DNA of 60,800 nucleotides from an uncultured Balneolaceae bacterium. GTDB lineage: Bacteria; Bacteroidota; Rhodothermia; Balneolales; Balneolaceae. Both the position numbers and the translations under genes were made by a program. The stretch is from positions 1 through 60,800 of the forward strand of contig CAJXOW010000014.1 of assembly GCA_913057825.1 (NCBI GenBank), given 5' to 3'. Position 1 is the stretch's first letter; every line of letters starts with the position of its first letter. Below are positions 27,815 to 37,445 of the stretch, piece by piece. The notes below the pieces were generated by a model. That model had not been told where the DNA came from. It made no database searches and worked only from the letters and a program-made list of their open reading frames with translations.

Positions 27815-30800
27815 CTACTTCACGAGCAGCATCTTTCTCGTTTTCGAAAAGGAACCTGCTTCAATCCTGTAGAAGTAGATCCCGCTGGTAAGCGATGCGG
27901 CGTCGAACTGCACGCGGTGGTAGCCCGCTTTTTGAGATCCGTTCACCAATGTACGTACCTGTCGGCCGAGCAGGTTGTAAACCGTCAGTTGCACTTCTGC
28001 AGCTTTCGGCAGAGCGTATTTAATGGTCGTCGATGGGTTGAAGGGATTGGGATAATTTTCGCTCAACTGAAACTTTGTCGGAATCGACTTCTCATCTTTC
28101 AGATCGGTGGACTCCAGGATCTCGATACGCATAGGGAAGAGGATATTGCGTTGGTCGGGATCGTTGGTCACGACCTTCAAGGTGTCGCGATAACTGCCGG
28201 CGGCTACCCCCTCCGCATTCACCGAAATGGTGATACTGGCAGCGTTTTGCGGTGACAAGGATCCGCTGGCCGGTTGAATATCCTGCAGGTACGGCGGAAT
28301 GGTATCATGACTAGTTTGCTGCATCGTTTGCTTTCTGCGCAATGGAATGGATGTTTCGGTAAAGGCGGGAACCGAAAAGTCAAGTGTGTCCGGTCCAGTG
28401 TTGGTTATACTGAAGTTGTATTGTTTGGTTTCCTGTTTACTGAGGGTATCCTTCATAAAAGTCAACGATTTGTTGATGTCAGCTTTAGGATGAACACCCG
28501 GTTCTACATAAATACGCCTGTACATGCGGTTGTTGGTTTCGTCGAACTCCGGAACACGGTCGTTATAATCCGCACTCATAATCAATACCACCCGCTGCCC
28601 GCCGAATTGATCGGGAATAGGCGCCCCGGGGGCAAAGTCTGCAGCGAGCCCTTGCTCGACGTTTAGGCCTGAATCAATCTGGACCGTGGAAATAAGTTCT
28701 GATTCGGAGGTGATCGAAGAGTCGGCCGACATGTACAGGCCGATGCTGAATGTGGAATCTGTTGCATCACTTCCGCCGTTGTAAACAAATATCTCTTGTT
28801 CGGACAAGGGAAGAATGGTGCCGGCTTCCACCGTATCACCACTGGTCGATATCCAGTCTGAAAGCCGGATATCGGATTCGGGTAGTTCGGTTACATGAAG
28901 GCGGACTGGAACACTGAATAAACTGTCTCTTCCAGTAGCATTCGTGCGAATCAAGAGTTCTGTGTTGTATGTTCCGGTATCAAGATTTGTGGAATTGAAT
29001 CCAAGATTAATATTGCTTGATTGACCAGCTGCTATGGAACCGGAAAGACTGCTGATTTCCAGCCAATCGGAACCGGGTATAGATCCCTCCACTTGCCAGG
29101 TGAGTTCGGCTTTACCGGTACTTTGAATTGTCAGGGTTTTATCCGCCGAATCCATTTCCTGAACAATCGCCTCAAAATTTTGTTGTGATAATTCGGCAGC
29201 CGGCAGATCGATGGGATTGGGAAGCTGGTACTGCATAATGCGTCCTTCATCCTCCGACTCGCCGTTAAATCCGGGAGCGCCGGACATAAATTTTAACTGT
29301 CCGTTGACCGGCATAATGCCCGTGGACCGACCGAGGCTGCTGTTCCCGTCCAGGTTGTCAGCTCTTAGATTACCACGCAATTGCCAGGAATCCACACCGT
29401 CGGGCTGTTGAAAGACCAGGGCTTCGCCGCCGAAACTATCACTGTTAGTCCCGGGTGCACCGGCCAGCAGGACCATTCGTCTTGAGGACTTGTATAAGTC
29501 GAGTGACTGACCAAGTCCGGCACCGGCTGCTTCAAGATCTCCGGTCAGCAATTGGCCGGGTGACCATTGAGTCAGTTCGTAGTCGTAAAAATAGGTTCGT
29601 ATTCCACCAGTTCCGGTAGCCTGACCGTTCAAGCCGGGCATACCCACCGTTAAGACAGGATGTCCTTCATTCCAGTCCAATGCTACTGCACTGCCATACT
29701 GGGGTCCCGGTTCTTCGCTTTCTGACCTCAATACTTGTTGAGGGTTCCAAACACCATCGATGTATTCATAGGTGACGACATGTCCGGCCGCATTCGAATT
29801 GTCCAGAGCGGGAGCCCCGACGGCAAGCATCGTACGATTGCCGTTGGTGCTAAGACTGATCGACTGACCAAAATTCAAACCGTCCCCCAACTGTTCGGGA
29901 TAGATGGTGGTTGAGTAGCTCAGCCCGGTTGAATTTGCCCGGTATATAAATACCATTCCGTTCGCCGTACTTCCCTCGTAGTCGGTGCCGGGAGCTCCCA
30001 CGGCAACAAAAAATTCGGTCCGTTCCGAACCGGGAATCGGAACGGCATCTATTGCTGCTCCAAAGTGGCTGCCGTCCTGGTTCGCTTCGTCGGCTACCAG
30101 TCCGTTTTCCTGAATCCAGCCCGTACTGGAACGGCTAAACAGGTACATTCGTCCTGTGTAGGCAGCGTTTGTAGTTTGCTTGTATCGATTTGATCCACCC
30201 GGAGCACCTGCAATCAGTATTGGAGTTCCATCGCTTAGCGTAAACACATCCATCGAGCGACCAAAGTTTGCTCCTTCGATGGTCGTTTCCGGAGATACTA
30301 CTCCGTCCTCGACAATGCCGGTCTCAGTTAGCCGATACATCGGACATCCCCCGGAATTTCCGTCGCCTATGCCGGGACTGCCTGTACCGATAATACCGCT
30401 GTTGGGATCGATGGCAATTTCCATTCCCAGTAAATCCATCTGAGCTATCTGTTGATGTTTGTAGATCTCTTCCGGAGTGGGAGCCGAACCGGGGACATGC
30501 CCCACGCGGAAATTGGCCCTAACGGTACTATTGTCTACGCCAAAGTCGCTCGACGAAAAGGTAATATCCCCCGAATAATTGCCGGTACCCATCTGGTCGG
30601 AACTGAAAGTTGCGGTTACTTTAACGGAGTCGCCCGGACTGATCGAACCGGTGGTAGGACTCAGAGAAAGCCAACTTTTCGACTCACTGGCCGACCAGTT
30701 CAGGGTGGTGCTGTGCTTATTTACAATAGTAATCGTCTTCGTACGATCACCGTGTGTATGGTATTCGGGCAGGATTTCACCGATTTGATGAGGCTTAACG

Positions 30801-32581
30801 GGGATATCCGGGGTAGCATAGTGAGCAGTCATGGTCACATCGGAAGAACCGAATGAATGTTGGATGGTCCGATTATTAGTGGCATGACTGCCATTCTTAT
30901 CCCAGTTGGCGAATACATTCGTGCCCACATATTGGGGTGCCGTCACATCTATATTGCTTCCCTGTGCGTAACGTCGAGTAAAGGATGAGGATCCGTTTTC
31001 GTTTCCATCCGCATCTTTGGGATCCACAAACATATAGACCCCGCTGCCGGGATTGGTGGACTGTATAGTCGCTTGCTGGGTGGGTGTAATATTTACCGCA
31101 ACGGCATCCCGTCCGTCAGTATCGTTGTTACCGGTGTTCTGATCACTGGCGTTGATGATAATGCCTAAAAATTTATTGCCGGTAACGCCCATCGGAACAG
31201 AGACCTGGTTCGCGTTGACGTTGACGTGCGATTCGGCTCCGAAATTGTAACTAAAACTCTGGGTGCCGACGTGCGTATCGGAAGTGGTAATATCTCGGTC
31301 ATCAGACAAGTAAAAATCGATGTTCCAGCTACCGTTATTGCTCACATTTGCACGATTGGCAAGCAGGAAGGAAATATCCCTTATTTTGCCTCCCTCGATG
31401 GTGCCGTTGTCATCGGCCCGCATTCGCATGGCTACTACGTCGAAGTTAGAGGGGCGACTGTTGGCAATGTCGTTGTTAATCGAATTAAATCTTGTTTGGG
31501 TAATTCGTGCATATCGAGTCCAGTTATTGGAGCTGCTGGAGTGAACGCCATACTGAATACGCTGACCGGTTTGGAAAAAGCCGCTGCCGCTCTGGCCTTT
31601 TTGTCCGTCACGATCATGGTAAAGCGCACGAGTTTCGGTCAACCAGAATTGTGAGTCAAAACTGCCGTCCCACGTGTACATAATATTTCCATTGTAACCG
31701 GATTTTTCCGAGGGGTATCCGGGACTGGCAAAATGGTTGTTGTAGAAGAAGTCATTGTCACTGTCATATCCGGTCCCAAAAAAGCCGGTTTTGAATCCGA
31801 CGGGATAGGTCAGATGGACCCATGCAATATCGTAGTTGAAATTACTGTTGTCGATCCAACCATTTAATGATACAAATTGATCGGCCTGGATGGTTCCGTA
31901 AGGGGTGTTTCCTGCATTAAAAGCCGGCGATGCGTCAACGGCCGTGGCATCCCCTCCTTCATCATCGGAATGAACACAATGTCCGGCGGTAAGCACCCAC
32001 TCGTAATCGATGAGTGCACCGGAACATGCGAAGGTTTTTCCATTGGGGAAGGTCATGGTGAGTCGCACCGTCATGCGCCACGGATCTGAATCGGGTTGAT
32101 TGACCTGGGTCCACTTGTCGAATATCTGGATGACATTTCCGGTCGAGTCGGTTTTTGTATCGTTTTGCTTAAAGGGTTGTGTACTAGGAACTTTTACTGT
32201 ACCGTTAAATCCGGGTCGGAAATCAGATGTTTTCTCTTTTGTGATTTCTGGAGCCGGACGGATAGTTCGTTGACCGGTTTTCAGCTCGACTTGAACCGAT
32301 CGACGGTGTTCAGTTCGCTCAGCTTCCGTCAAGTTGGCATCCCGCAGTGAATCTACGGTTGGAACCGGCATGGCGGGGTATTCAGAAGGGGTGATGCTGT
32401 TCAGGGTATCGCGAGTTTCAAAAGAGATTTCTGACTTGGAGACTTTTGCTGGCTCGGTTTGAGCAGTGGTAGTCTCCGTTGATTGGATTTGGGCATTGCT
32501 CTGGACAAGCGGAAGCAAGGCCAGGGCAAAAGCTAATATAAAAGAGAGGGTTCGATCAGACAGTAGCATGACTAGTCGCAT
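27815..32581 (-). CDS. secreted trypsin-like serine protease with BACON, FG-GAP, CARDB-like modules and sorting tail
   Basis: A 1588-residue exported protein. A signal peptide (to about residue 30) and a propeptide-like segment precede a trypsin-fold domain (about 150-380). The triad is visible: LTAGHC (His201), YDIAWVHL (Asp251) and GQSGSGF (Ser331). Then come a strand-rich domain, a BACON-like module (NWSASESKSWLSLSPTTGSI), an FG-GAP-type propeller (about 740-1130, blades such as NFGQSISLSTNGNRTMLAVG), a second BACON-like module, a CARDB-like domain (VPEFDETNNRMYRRIYV) and a third BACON-like part. The end is a type A sorting domain ([17 protein letters not shown] to KMLLVK). It is probably a cell-surface or released protease with adhesive modules. 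Domain edges are estimates. The terminator-like hairpin at 27741 and a type C repeat follow it. Confidence 0.9.
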   Translation of the reverse strand: MRLVMLLSDRTLSFILAFALALLPLVQSNAQIQSTETTTAQTEPAKVSKSEISFETRDTLNSITPSEYPAMPVPTVDSLRDANLTEAERTEHRRSVQVELKTGQRTIRPAPEITKEKTSDFRPGFNGTVKVPSTQPFKQNDTKTDSTGNVIQIFDKWTQVNQPDSDPWRMTVRLTMTFPNGKTFACSGALIDYEWVLTAGHCVHSDDEGGDATAVDASPAFNAGNTPYGTIQADQFVSLNGWIDNSNFNYDIAWVHLTYPVGFKTGFFGTGYDSDNDFFYNNHFASPGYPSEKSGYNGNIMYTWDGSFDSQFWLTETRALYHDRDGQKGQSGSGFFQTGQRIQYGVHSSSSNNWTRYARITQTRFNSINNDIANSRPSNFDVVAMRMRADDNGTIEGGKIRDISFLLANRANVSNNGSWNIDFYLSDDRDITTSDTHVGTQSFSYNFGAESHVNVNANQVSVPMGVTGNKFLGIIINASDQNTGNNDTDGRDAVAVNITPTQQATIQSTNPGSGVYMFVDPKDADGNENGSSSFTRRYAQGSNIDVTAPQYVGTNVFANWDKNGSHATNNRTIQHSFGSSDVTMTAHYATPDIPVKPHQIGEILPEYHTHGDRTKTITIVNKHSTTLNWSASESKSWLSLSPTTGSISPGDSVKVTATFSSDQMGTGNYSGDITFSSSDFGVDNSTVRANFRVGHVPGSAPTPEEIYKHQQIAQMDLLGMEIAIDPNSGIIGTGSPGIGDGNSGGCPMYRLTETGIVEDGVVSPETTIEGANFGRSMDVFTLSDGTPILIAGAPGGSNRYKQTTNAAYTGRMYLFSRSSTGWIQENGLVADEANQDGSHFGAAIDAVPIPGSERTEFFVAVGAPGTDYEGSTANGMVFIYRANSTGLSYSTTIYPEQLGDGLNFGQSISLSTNGNRTMLAVGAPALDNSNAAGHVVTYEYIDGVWNPQQVLRSESEEPGPQYGSAVALDWNEGHPVLTVGMPGLNGQATGTGGIRTYFYDYELTQWSPGQLLTGDLEAAGAGLGQSLDLYKSSRRMVLLAGAPGTNSDSFGGEALVFQQPDGVDSWQLRGNLRADNLDGNSSLGRSTGIMPVNGQLKFMSGAPGFNGESEDEGRIMQYQLPNPIDLPAAELSQQNFEAIVQEMDSADKTLTIQSTGKAELTWQVEGSIPGSDWLEISSLSGSIAAGQSSNINLGFNSTNLDTGTYNTELLIRTNATGRDSLFSVPVRLHVTELPESDIRLSDWISTSGDTVEAGTILPLSEQEIFVYNGGSDATDSTFSIGLYMSADSSITSESELISTVQIDSGLNVEQGLAADFAPGAPIPDQFGGQRVVLIMSADYNDRVPEFDETNNRMYRRIYVEPGVHPKADINKSLTFMKDTLSKQETKQYNFSITNTGPDTLDFSVPAFTETSIPLRRKQTMQQTSHDTIPPYLQDIQPASGSLSPQNAASITISVNAEGVAAGSYRDTLKVVTNDPDQRNILFPMRIEILESTDLKDEKSIPTKFQLSENYPNPFNPSTTIKYALPKAAEVQLTVYNLLGRQVRTLVNGSQKAGYHRVQFDAASLTSGIYFYRIEAGSFSKTRKMLLVK

Positions 32582-32997
32582 GGATGAGCAGTTTTTTTGA
32601 TTGAAAGATCAACTGTTATATTTGAAGACGACCGGACAATGGAGGGCCCTAACCGGTCTCATTTTCCCCACTCAACCCTTTTGATGATACTAAAATGTGT
32701 TAAAAACAATGGATCTTAGTGTAACTTGTTGCAACATATAGAGCCTGCAATAACCTGAAGAAATAGGTGATGAGAATTTTTCGATCTCATCTTGATGATA
32801 CAAGATCCCGTTTTTAACGTCCGTCAACAGCTTAATGGCTCCTCTGTACTGACCCATTACAGAGTTATCTGTTTAATCACAAAATGAAATCTCTGAATAA
32901 TAAGATTTTAATGCAAGTTTAATTCGCAAAAAGCTTGATTTATTATTTTTTTGGAGTTATTTGATGTTGAGTGCTACTAATCTAAAAACCAGGCTAG
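32582..32997. other. 416-base divergent intergenic region, no gene seen
   Basis: It separates the protease (minus) from KtrB (plus). It is AT-rich, with a small hairpin GATGAGA...TCTCATC at about 32768-32791. No clear promoter consensus is claimed and no small gene is supported. Confidence 0.5.
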
Positions 32998-34845
32998 ATG
33001 CTTCCTTATAAATGGCGCCGGAGGGGTTATAAACTTCGGCAAAAAATGAAGCAATGGCGTCGCACCCTTGCATTCTATATTTTTGATTTCGATACGCGGG
33101 TGTATGAAATTAACCAGACGCTCGAACCCTATTTGAGAGGGTTTTCTTTCGTTTTGGCGCTGACGGCCCTGGCGAGTGTGATTATACCCTACGGATTTAA
33201 TATCGAGGGTACTGCGCTTCAATGGCTGGAATGGGTGGAAATGGGTGTGCTGGCCGGGTTCGTGGTGCAGTACTTTTTCCGTCTCATGATGACACCAAAC
33301 CGACTGGAATTTGTCCGCTATCGCTGGATGGAATCTATCGCTTCGGCTATAGCGCTGGTTTTCATCGGACAATTGTTGTTTTACTTTCTCTTCAAGCTTG
33401 GCCGGGAGGTTGACCTCTTCGGATTTACGATTACCTATGCTGCGACGATCGCGGTAATCCAGGGATACTTGATTTTCTTCATACTGGTCAAGTCGCTGCA
33501 TGCGCTGCCGAAATTTATAGCGCGACAACGCAATACCGGGCAGTTCCTGATCCTCAGTTTTGCAGGTATTATTGGGTTCGGGGCATTGATGCTGATGCTG
33601 CCGAAAGCGACGGTGGCGGAAGGGAGCATGTCGCTCGTGAACGCCTTTTTTACAGCTACCAGCGCTATTTGCGTTACCGGTCTGATTGTGGTAGACACAG
33701 CGACGCATTTTACGCTCTTCGGGGAGTTGATCATTTTGACTTTAATTCAACTCGGCGGACTGGGAATTATCACGTTTGCCACCTTCCTGGCGTTATTTGT
33801 GAGTGAGGGATTTACCGTGGGACAAAAAAATATCCTGAAGGAAGTGGTCCGGGAAAAGGATATCCGTTTGATCACAACGACGCTGAAACGTATCGTTGGT
33901 CTGACGCTGACGGTAGAGGCCATCGGAGCGCTGGTTTATTATTTCAGTTGGTCATCACAAGTGCTGCCGGAAGGTGAGCGACTGTTGTTTTCGATTTTTC
34001 ATGCCGTATCAGCTTTTTGCAACGCCGGCTTTTCCCTGTTTACCGATAGTCTGGCTGATCCGGGAAATGCAACGAATGTACCGGTTAATATTACTACCAT
34101 GTTGTTGATAATTCTCGGGGGACTCGGATTTCCGACCATCTGGGAGCTCCTGCATCGCGGCAAGTCGGGAAAAAAACGATGGTCTGTCCAAACCCGCATC
34201 ATATTAATAATGACGGCTGTATTACTGGTGGGGGGTACCGTGGGATTCTGGCTGCTTGAACAGTCGCACTTGCTAAAGGGGGATTCATTTGCAGATAGCT
34301 TGCTATACGCTGCTTTTCAGAGTGTCACCACCCGAACGGCAGGATTTAATACGCTGGATATCGGGGCCCTGGCGCCGTCCACAACGTTGATCGTTATCCT
34401 CTTGATGACCATTGGTGCCGCCCCGGCTTCGACGGGCGGCGGCATTAAAACAACGACGGTCTATGTTCTGTTTTCGTCTGCAGTCAACACCATTCGAGGT
34501 CGAAGTCGAATGGAAATCGGGCATCGAACCATCCCCGAGCCGGTATTGCGGCGGGCCATTACCTCGTTGACATTGGCCTTTATTTGTCTAACCATAAGTA
34601 CAGTGCTATTGTCGGTCGTGGAGGATGCGTCTTTGATCGATTTAATATTCGAGGAAATATCGGCCTTCGCCACCGTCGGGCTTTCCCGGGGGATCACATT
34701 TGATCTTTCCAAATGGGGCAAGTTAATTATAATGGTTTCAATGTTTGCGGGTCGTGTAGGTAGTCTAACGTTGGCGGCCTCGTTTGTGGCAAAACGTGAT
34801 AATCGAAAATATCGCTACCCGTATGAATCTATAATGGTTTCATAA
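32998..34845 (+). CDS. TrkH/KtrB-type K+ transporter pore subunit with N-terminal extension
   Basis: A 615-residue membrane protein. The four pore loops of the SKT superfamily are visible: SAICVTGL (Gly228), AFCNAGFS (Gly344), TTRTAGFN (Gly449) and AFATVGLS (Gly561). These glycines line the K+ filter. The first 165 residues are additional: a basic start (YKWRRRGYKLRQKMKQWRR) and about four membrane segments not found in short KtrB proteins. The next gene, 21 bases downstream, encodes the RCK regulator, so the pair forms a Ktr/Trk system for K+ uptake in osmotic adjustment. The ATG at 32998 is the first start in frame and gives the basic leader. Na+ or ATP dependence cannot be read from sequence. 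Confidence 0.93.
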   Translation: MLPYKWRRRGYKLRQKMKQWRRTLAFYIFDFDTRVYEINQTLEPYLRGFSFVLALTALASVIIPYGFNIEGTALQWLEWVEMGVLAGFVVQYFFRLMMTPNRLEFVRYRWMESIASAIALVFIGQLLFYFLFKLGREVDLFGFTITYAATIAVIQGYLIFFILVKSLHALPKFIARQRNTGQFLILSFAGIIGFGALMLMLPKATVAEGSMSLVNAFFTATSAICVTGLIVVDTATHFTLFGELIILTLIQLGGLGIITFATFLALFVSEGFTVGQKNILKEVVREKDIRLITTTLKRIVGLTLTVEAIGALVYYFSWSSQVLPEGERLLFSIFHAVSAFCNAGFSLFTDSLADPGNATNVPVNITTMLLIILGGLGFPTIWELLHRGKSGKKRWSVQTRIILIMTAVLLVGGTVGFWLLEQSHLLKGDSFADSLLYAAFQSVTTRTAGFNTLDIGALAPSTTLIVILLMTIGAAPASTGGGIKTTTVYVLFSSAVNTIRGRSRMEIGHRTIPEPVLRRAITSLTLAFICLTISTVLLSVVEDASLIDLIFEEISAFATVGLSRGITFDLSKWGKLIIMVSMFAGRVGSLTLAASFVAKRDNRKYRYPYESIMVS

Positions 34846-34866
34846 TAATTTTGAAGGTAAAAGATT

Positions 34867-35592
34867 ATGGTCGAACGAAGAGACTTGAATTTTGCGGTCA
34901 TCGGATTAGGTGCGTTTGGTACCACGCTTGCACGAACGTTGGCTCAAGAGGGAGCATCCGTCATAGCCGTAGACAACAAGATGGATCATCTCGACGAAGT
35001 GAAAGATATTGTGACCGACACCATCTGCTTCGACGCTACCGATCCCGATTTGCTTAAGGAACACGGAGTAACCGAGGTTGATGTAGGTATTGTAGCAATC
35101 GGCGAGGATTTTAAGCCGGTCGTGCTGGTGGCCATGGAAATGCTCAGTGCCGGCGTCGAAGAAGTATACGCAAGGGCGGGGTCAGTGACCGAGGAACGAA
35201 TTCTTATGCGGATCGGGATTACCGATGTGATTCATCCCGAACGTCAGGTGGCCGAGCGGATGGGAATTTCGCTGCTTCGACGAGGTATGAAGGATATATT
35301 TGAATTTGGCGGGGGATTGGCCATGTTTGAAATTGAAGCCCCTGAGTCATTCACGGGATATGCTCTGAAAGAATTGGATCTGAGATCTCGATTTGAGGTA
35401 AACTTGATTACGATAAAACGGCCTCTGGATCAACCGGAAAAGGAGGGGGAAGAGGAAGAAACGGATATGGAGGAAGTACAATATGAACCGATCGGAATCG
35501 TACGTGGTGATACAAAAGTACAAGAAGGCGACCAACTCATATTGGTAGGTACCAAAGATAAAGTTGATAAATTATTGGATCTGGGCGGTTAG
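34867..35592 (+). CDS. TrkA/KtrA-type RCK regulatory subunit of K+ transporter
   Basis: A 241-residue cytoplasmic protein. RCK_N: FAVIGLGAFGTTLARTLA (residues about 7-25) is the nucleotide-binding glycine motif, and AVDNKMDHLD contains the acidic end of strand 2. TICFDATDPDLLKEHGV and RIGITDVIHPERQVAERM follow as in KtrA. A TrkA_C domain (about 140-241) ends EGDQLILVGTKDKVDKLLDL. An acidic insertion, EKEGEEEETDMEE (about 192-205), interrupts the TrkA_C region and is unusual. It gates the pore encoded directly upstream in response to nucleotides. An operon with 32998-34845 is clear from the 21-base gap. Confidence 0.94.
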   Translation: MVERRDLNFAVIGLGAFGTTLARTLAQEGASVIAVDNKMDHLDEVKDIVTDTICFDATDPDLLKEHGVTEVDVGIVAIGEDFKPVVLVAMEMLSAGVEEVYARAGSVTEERILMRIGITDVIHPERQVAERMGISLLRRGMKDIFEFGGGLAMFEIEAPESFTGYALKELDLRSRFEVNLITIKRPLDQPEKEGEEEETDMEEVQYEPIGIVRGDTKVQEGDQLILVGTKDKVDKLLDLGG

Positions 35593-35814
35593 TTTTTTTA
35601 ATAGTTATAATTATGATGTGAATTTTGCCGGTTTGATAAAGTGGTAAGTCTCGGGTCAAGCAGTGCATTAGCTACTTACAGGATACCGCAAAATATATTG
35701 ATTATGAACGTAAGATCATGTACTCTTAAGTAGCAAAGGGAGTTGAGAGACTGGAAATCTGGCAGGCTCTTACATAAAAAATAATTATAGGTCTAACTGA
35801 AAAACGATAAGGTA

Positions 35815-37206
35815 TTGCCGAAATCTGCATTTAGCGACCGGGAGATGTTTAATTCGTTGATGCAGCATTTCCCGGATACAATTTATTTTAAAGATACCCA
35901 GGGAAAGTTCGTCTCAATAAATCAAAAGCAAGCCGACATCCTGGGAGTTGATTCGATCGAGGAGGTGGTGGGGAAGACAGATTTTGACTTCTTCCCGCAC
36001 AACCAGGCCCAACAGGCTTATGAAGACGAACAGTGGATTATCGAAACCGGCAATGCTATACGCGATAAGGAGGAAAGAGTAACTCGGGCAGACGGCTCGA
36101 CGATATGGATGAGTGTGACCAAGATGCCGATTCGCAACGATGAAGGAGAGATTGTGGGGATAATGGGGATATCCCGTGATATTACAGCTCGTAAAACGGC
36201 GATAGAAAATAGTGAAAAGCAATATCAACTGTTTCAACAATTATTCAAAAACTCGCCGGTTGGTATTGTTTTCCTGGATGAAGACCAGCTGGTACGCGAC
36301 ATCAACGAGAGTTTCAGGCGGATGTTCGGGTACAATCTTGACGAGATAAGCGGACAAAGCCTGGATCAGTTCATCGTTCCTGAAGAGAAAATTGAGCAGG
36401 CACAAAAGTTGACGGAGCATGCCTTCGGGGGCAAATTGTTTAAAGAAGAAGCTACTCGCCTCCACAAGAACGGATCCCGGGTTCCCGTCTTGATTGAAGA
36501 TGTACCGGTGAGAGTTGGCGGGGAGATAATTGCGCTCTTTGCCATGTATATTGATATCTCTGAACGTAAGAAGTACCAGGAAAAGATTGAAAACAACCTC
36601 CGGGAAAAAAGAACGCTGCTCGAGGAAATTCATCACCGGGTTAAGAATAACCTGGCCATACTCTCGGGGTTGCTGCAACTGAAAGGACTGGAAACTGAAG
36701 ATCCCACACTGCAGGAAATTCTCCAGGAGAGCCAGTCGCGCATTCAATCGATGGCCCTGGTACATGAGAAATTCTATGAATTTGATTCTCTGGCGGAGAT
36801 CGAGCTGAGACAATACACAAAAGACCTGGTTGAGACCCTTCGGCAAACCCTGACGATGTCGGAGGAGCAGGTCCAGGTGAACCTGGATGCCGACAAAGTT
36901 CACCTGGATATTCATCAGGCGGTGCCGCTGGGAATTCTGTTGAACGAAATTCTGACCAACGCCTTTAAATACGCTTTCCCGGATGGAGAGGAGGGGGAAA
37001 TTAATATCGATATCAATCGTGAGGGCAACCACGTAAGTATACAAGTACAGGATAACGGCGTCGGCCTTCCGGAAGATCTTGATATGGAAAATTCAGAAAG
37101 CCTGGGTATACGACTCATGCATGAGCTCACCGACCAGCTGGAGGCCTCCTTTAACATAGACAGCGGTAATTGGGGCACTGCCATCAAAGTGGAATTCGAA
37201 ATTTAA
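35815..37206 (+). CDS. double-PAS sensor histidine kinase (HisKA_2 type)
   Basis: A 463-residue soluble kinase without membrane segments. PAS1 (about 10-125) has FPDTIYFKDTQGKFVSIN and ends GIMGISRDITARK; PAS2 (about 135-255) has NSPVGIVFLDEDQLVRDINE. HisKA_2 follows, with EEIHHRVKNNLAIL, His274 being the likely phosphoacceptor. The ATPase domain shows LNEILTNAFKYAF and VQDNGVGLPED. The start is taken as TTG at 35815, preceded by AAGG four bases upstream; the first in-frame ATG is at 35845 and would clip the PAS1 start. No response regulator lies nearby, so it is an orphan. The signal is unknown; PAS with no membrane anchor suggests cytoplasmic redox, light or small-molecule sensing. Confidence 0.9.
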   Translation: MPKSAFSDREMFNSLMQHFPDTIYFKDTQGKFVSINQKQADILGVDSIEEVVGKTDFDFFPHNQAQQAYEDEQWIIETGNAIRDKEERVTRADGSTIWMSVTKMPIRNDEGEIVGIMGISRDITARKTAIENSEKQYQLFQQLFKNSPVGIVFLDEDQLVRDINESFRRMFGYNLDEISGQSLDQFIVPEEKIEQAQKLTEHAFGGKLFKEEATRLHKNGSRVPVLIEDVPVRVGGEIIALFAMYIDISERKKYQEKIENNLREKRTLLEEIHHRVKNNLAILSGLLQLKGLETEDPTLQEILQESQSRIQSMALVHEKFYEFDSLAEIELRQYTKDLVETLRQTLTMSEEQVQVNLDADKVHLDIHQAVPLGILLNEILTNAFKYAFPDGEEGEINIDINREGNHVSIQVQDNGVGLPEDLDMENSESLGIRLMHELTDQLEASFNIDSGNWGTAIKVEFEI

Positions 37207-37352
37207 ACAAATCCTTTCAACTTATTAAAACGATTATAAGCAGGCAGGAACTTTTTTAAAAAGCGCTTCCATTTCTTAATATATTTAACGTAACTTTAAA
37301 TTACGCTAGATAAGTTTACCTGCACGGATAGAGCAATAAAACCGAATATTAT

Positions 37353-37439
37353 ATGAAGGAGAACTTTTATAGCAATAATGATTTGTCAGCATGGGAACTA
37401 TTACTAGACCATCCATATGAAATTCTAATTAAAATTTAA
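37353..37439 (+). CDS. possible 28-residue leader ORF upstream of phosphofructokinase
   Basis: ATG at 37353 opens MKENFYSNNDLSAWELLLDH... and ends with TAA at 37437-37439, six bases before the phosphofructokinase ATG. No Shine-Dalgarno precedes it, though its own second and third codons form AAGGAG. It could be a translated leader, or chance in an AT-rich leader. Coding is not shown. Confidence 0.3.
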   Translation: MKENFYSNNDLSAWELLLDHPYEILIKI

Positions 37440-37445
37440 ACGATC

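Noticed and set aside
27815..28100. Nucleotide similarity between the 3' ends of the tail-bearing genes as a mobile repeat
   Set aside because: The similarity is explained by the shared type A sorting domain at protein level.
36241..37044. Minus-strand frame of 267 codons
   Set aside because: It is antisense to the PAS kinase, which shows clear H, N and G boxes.
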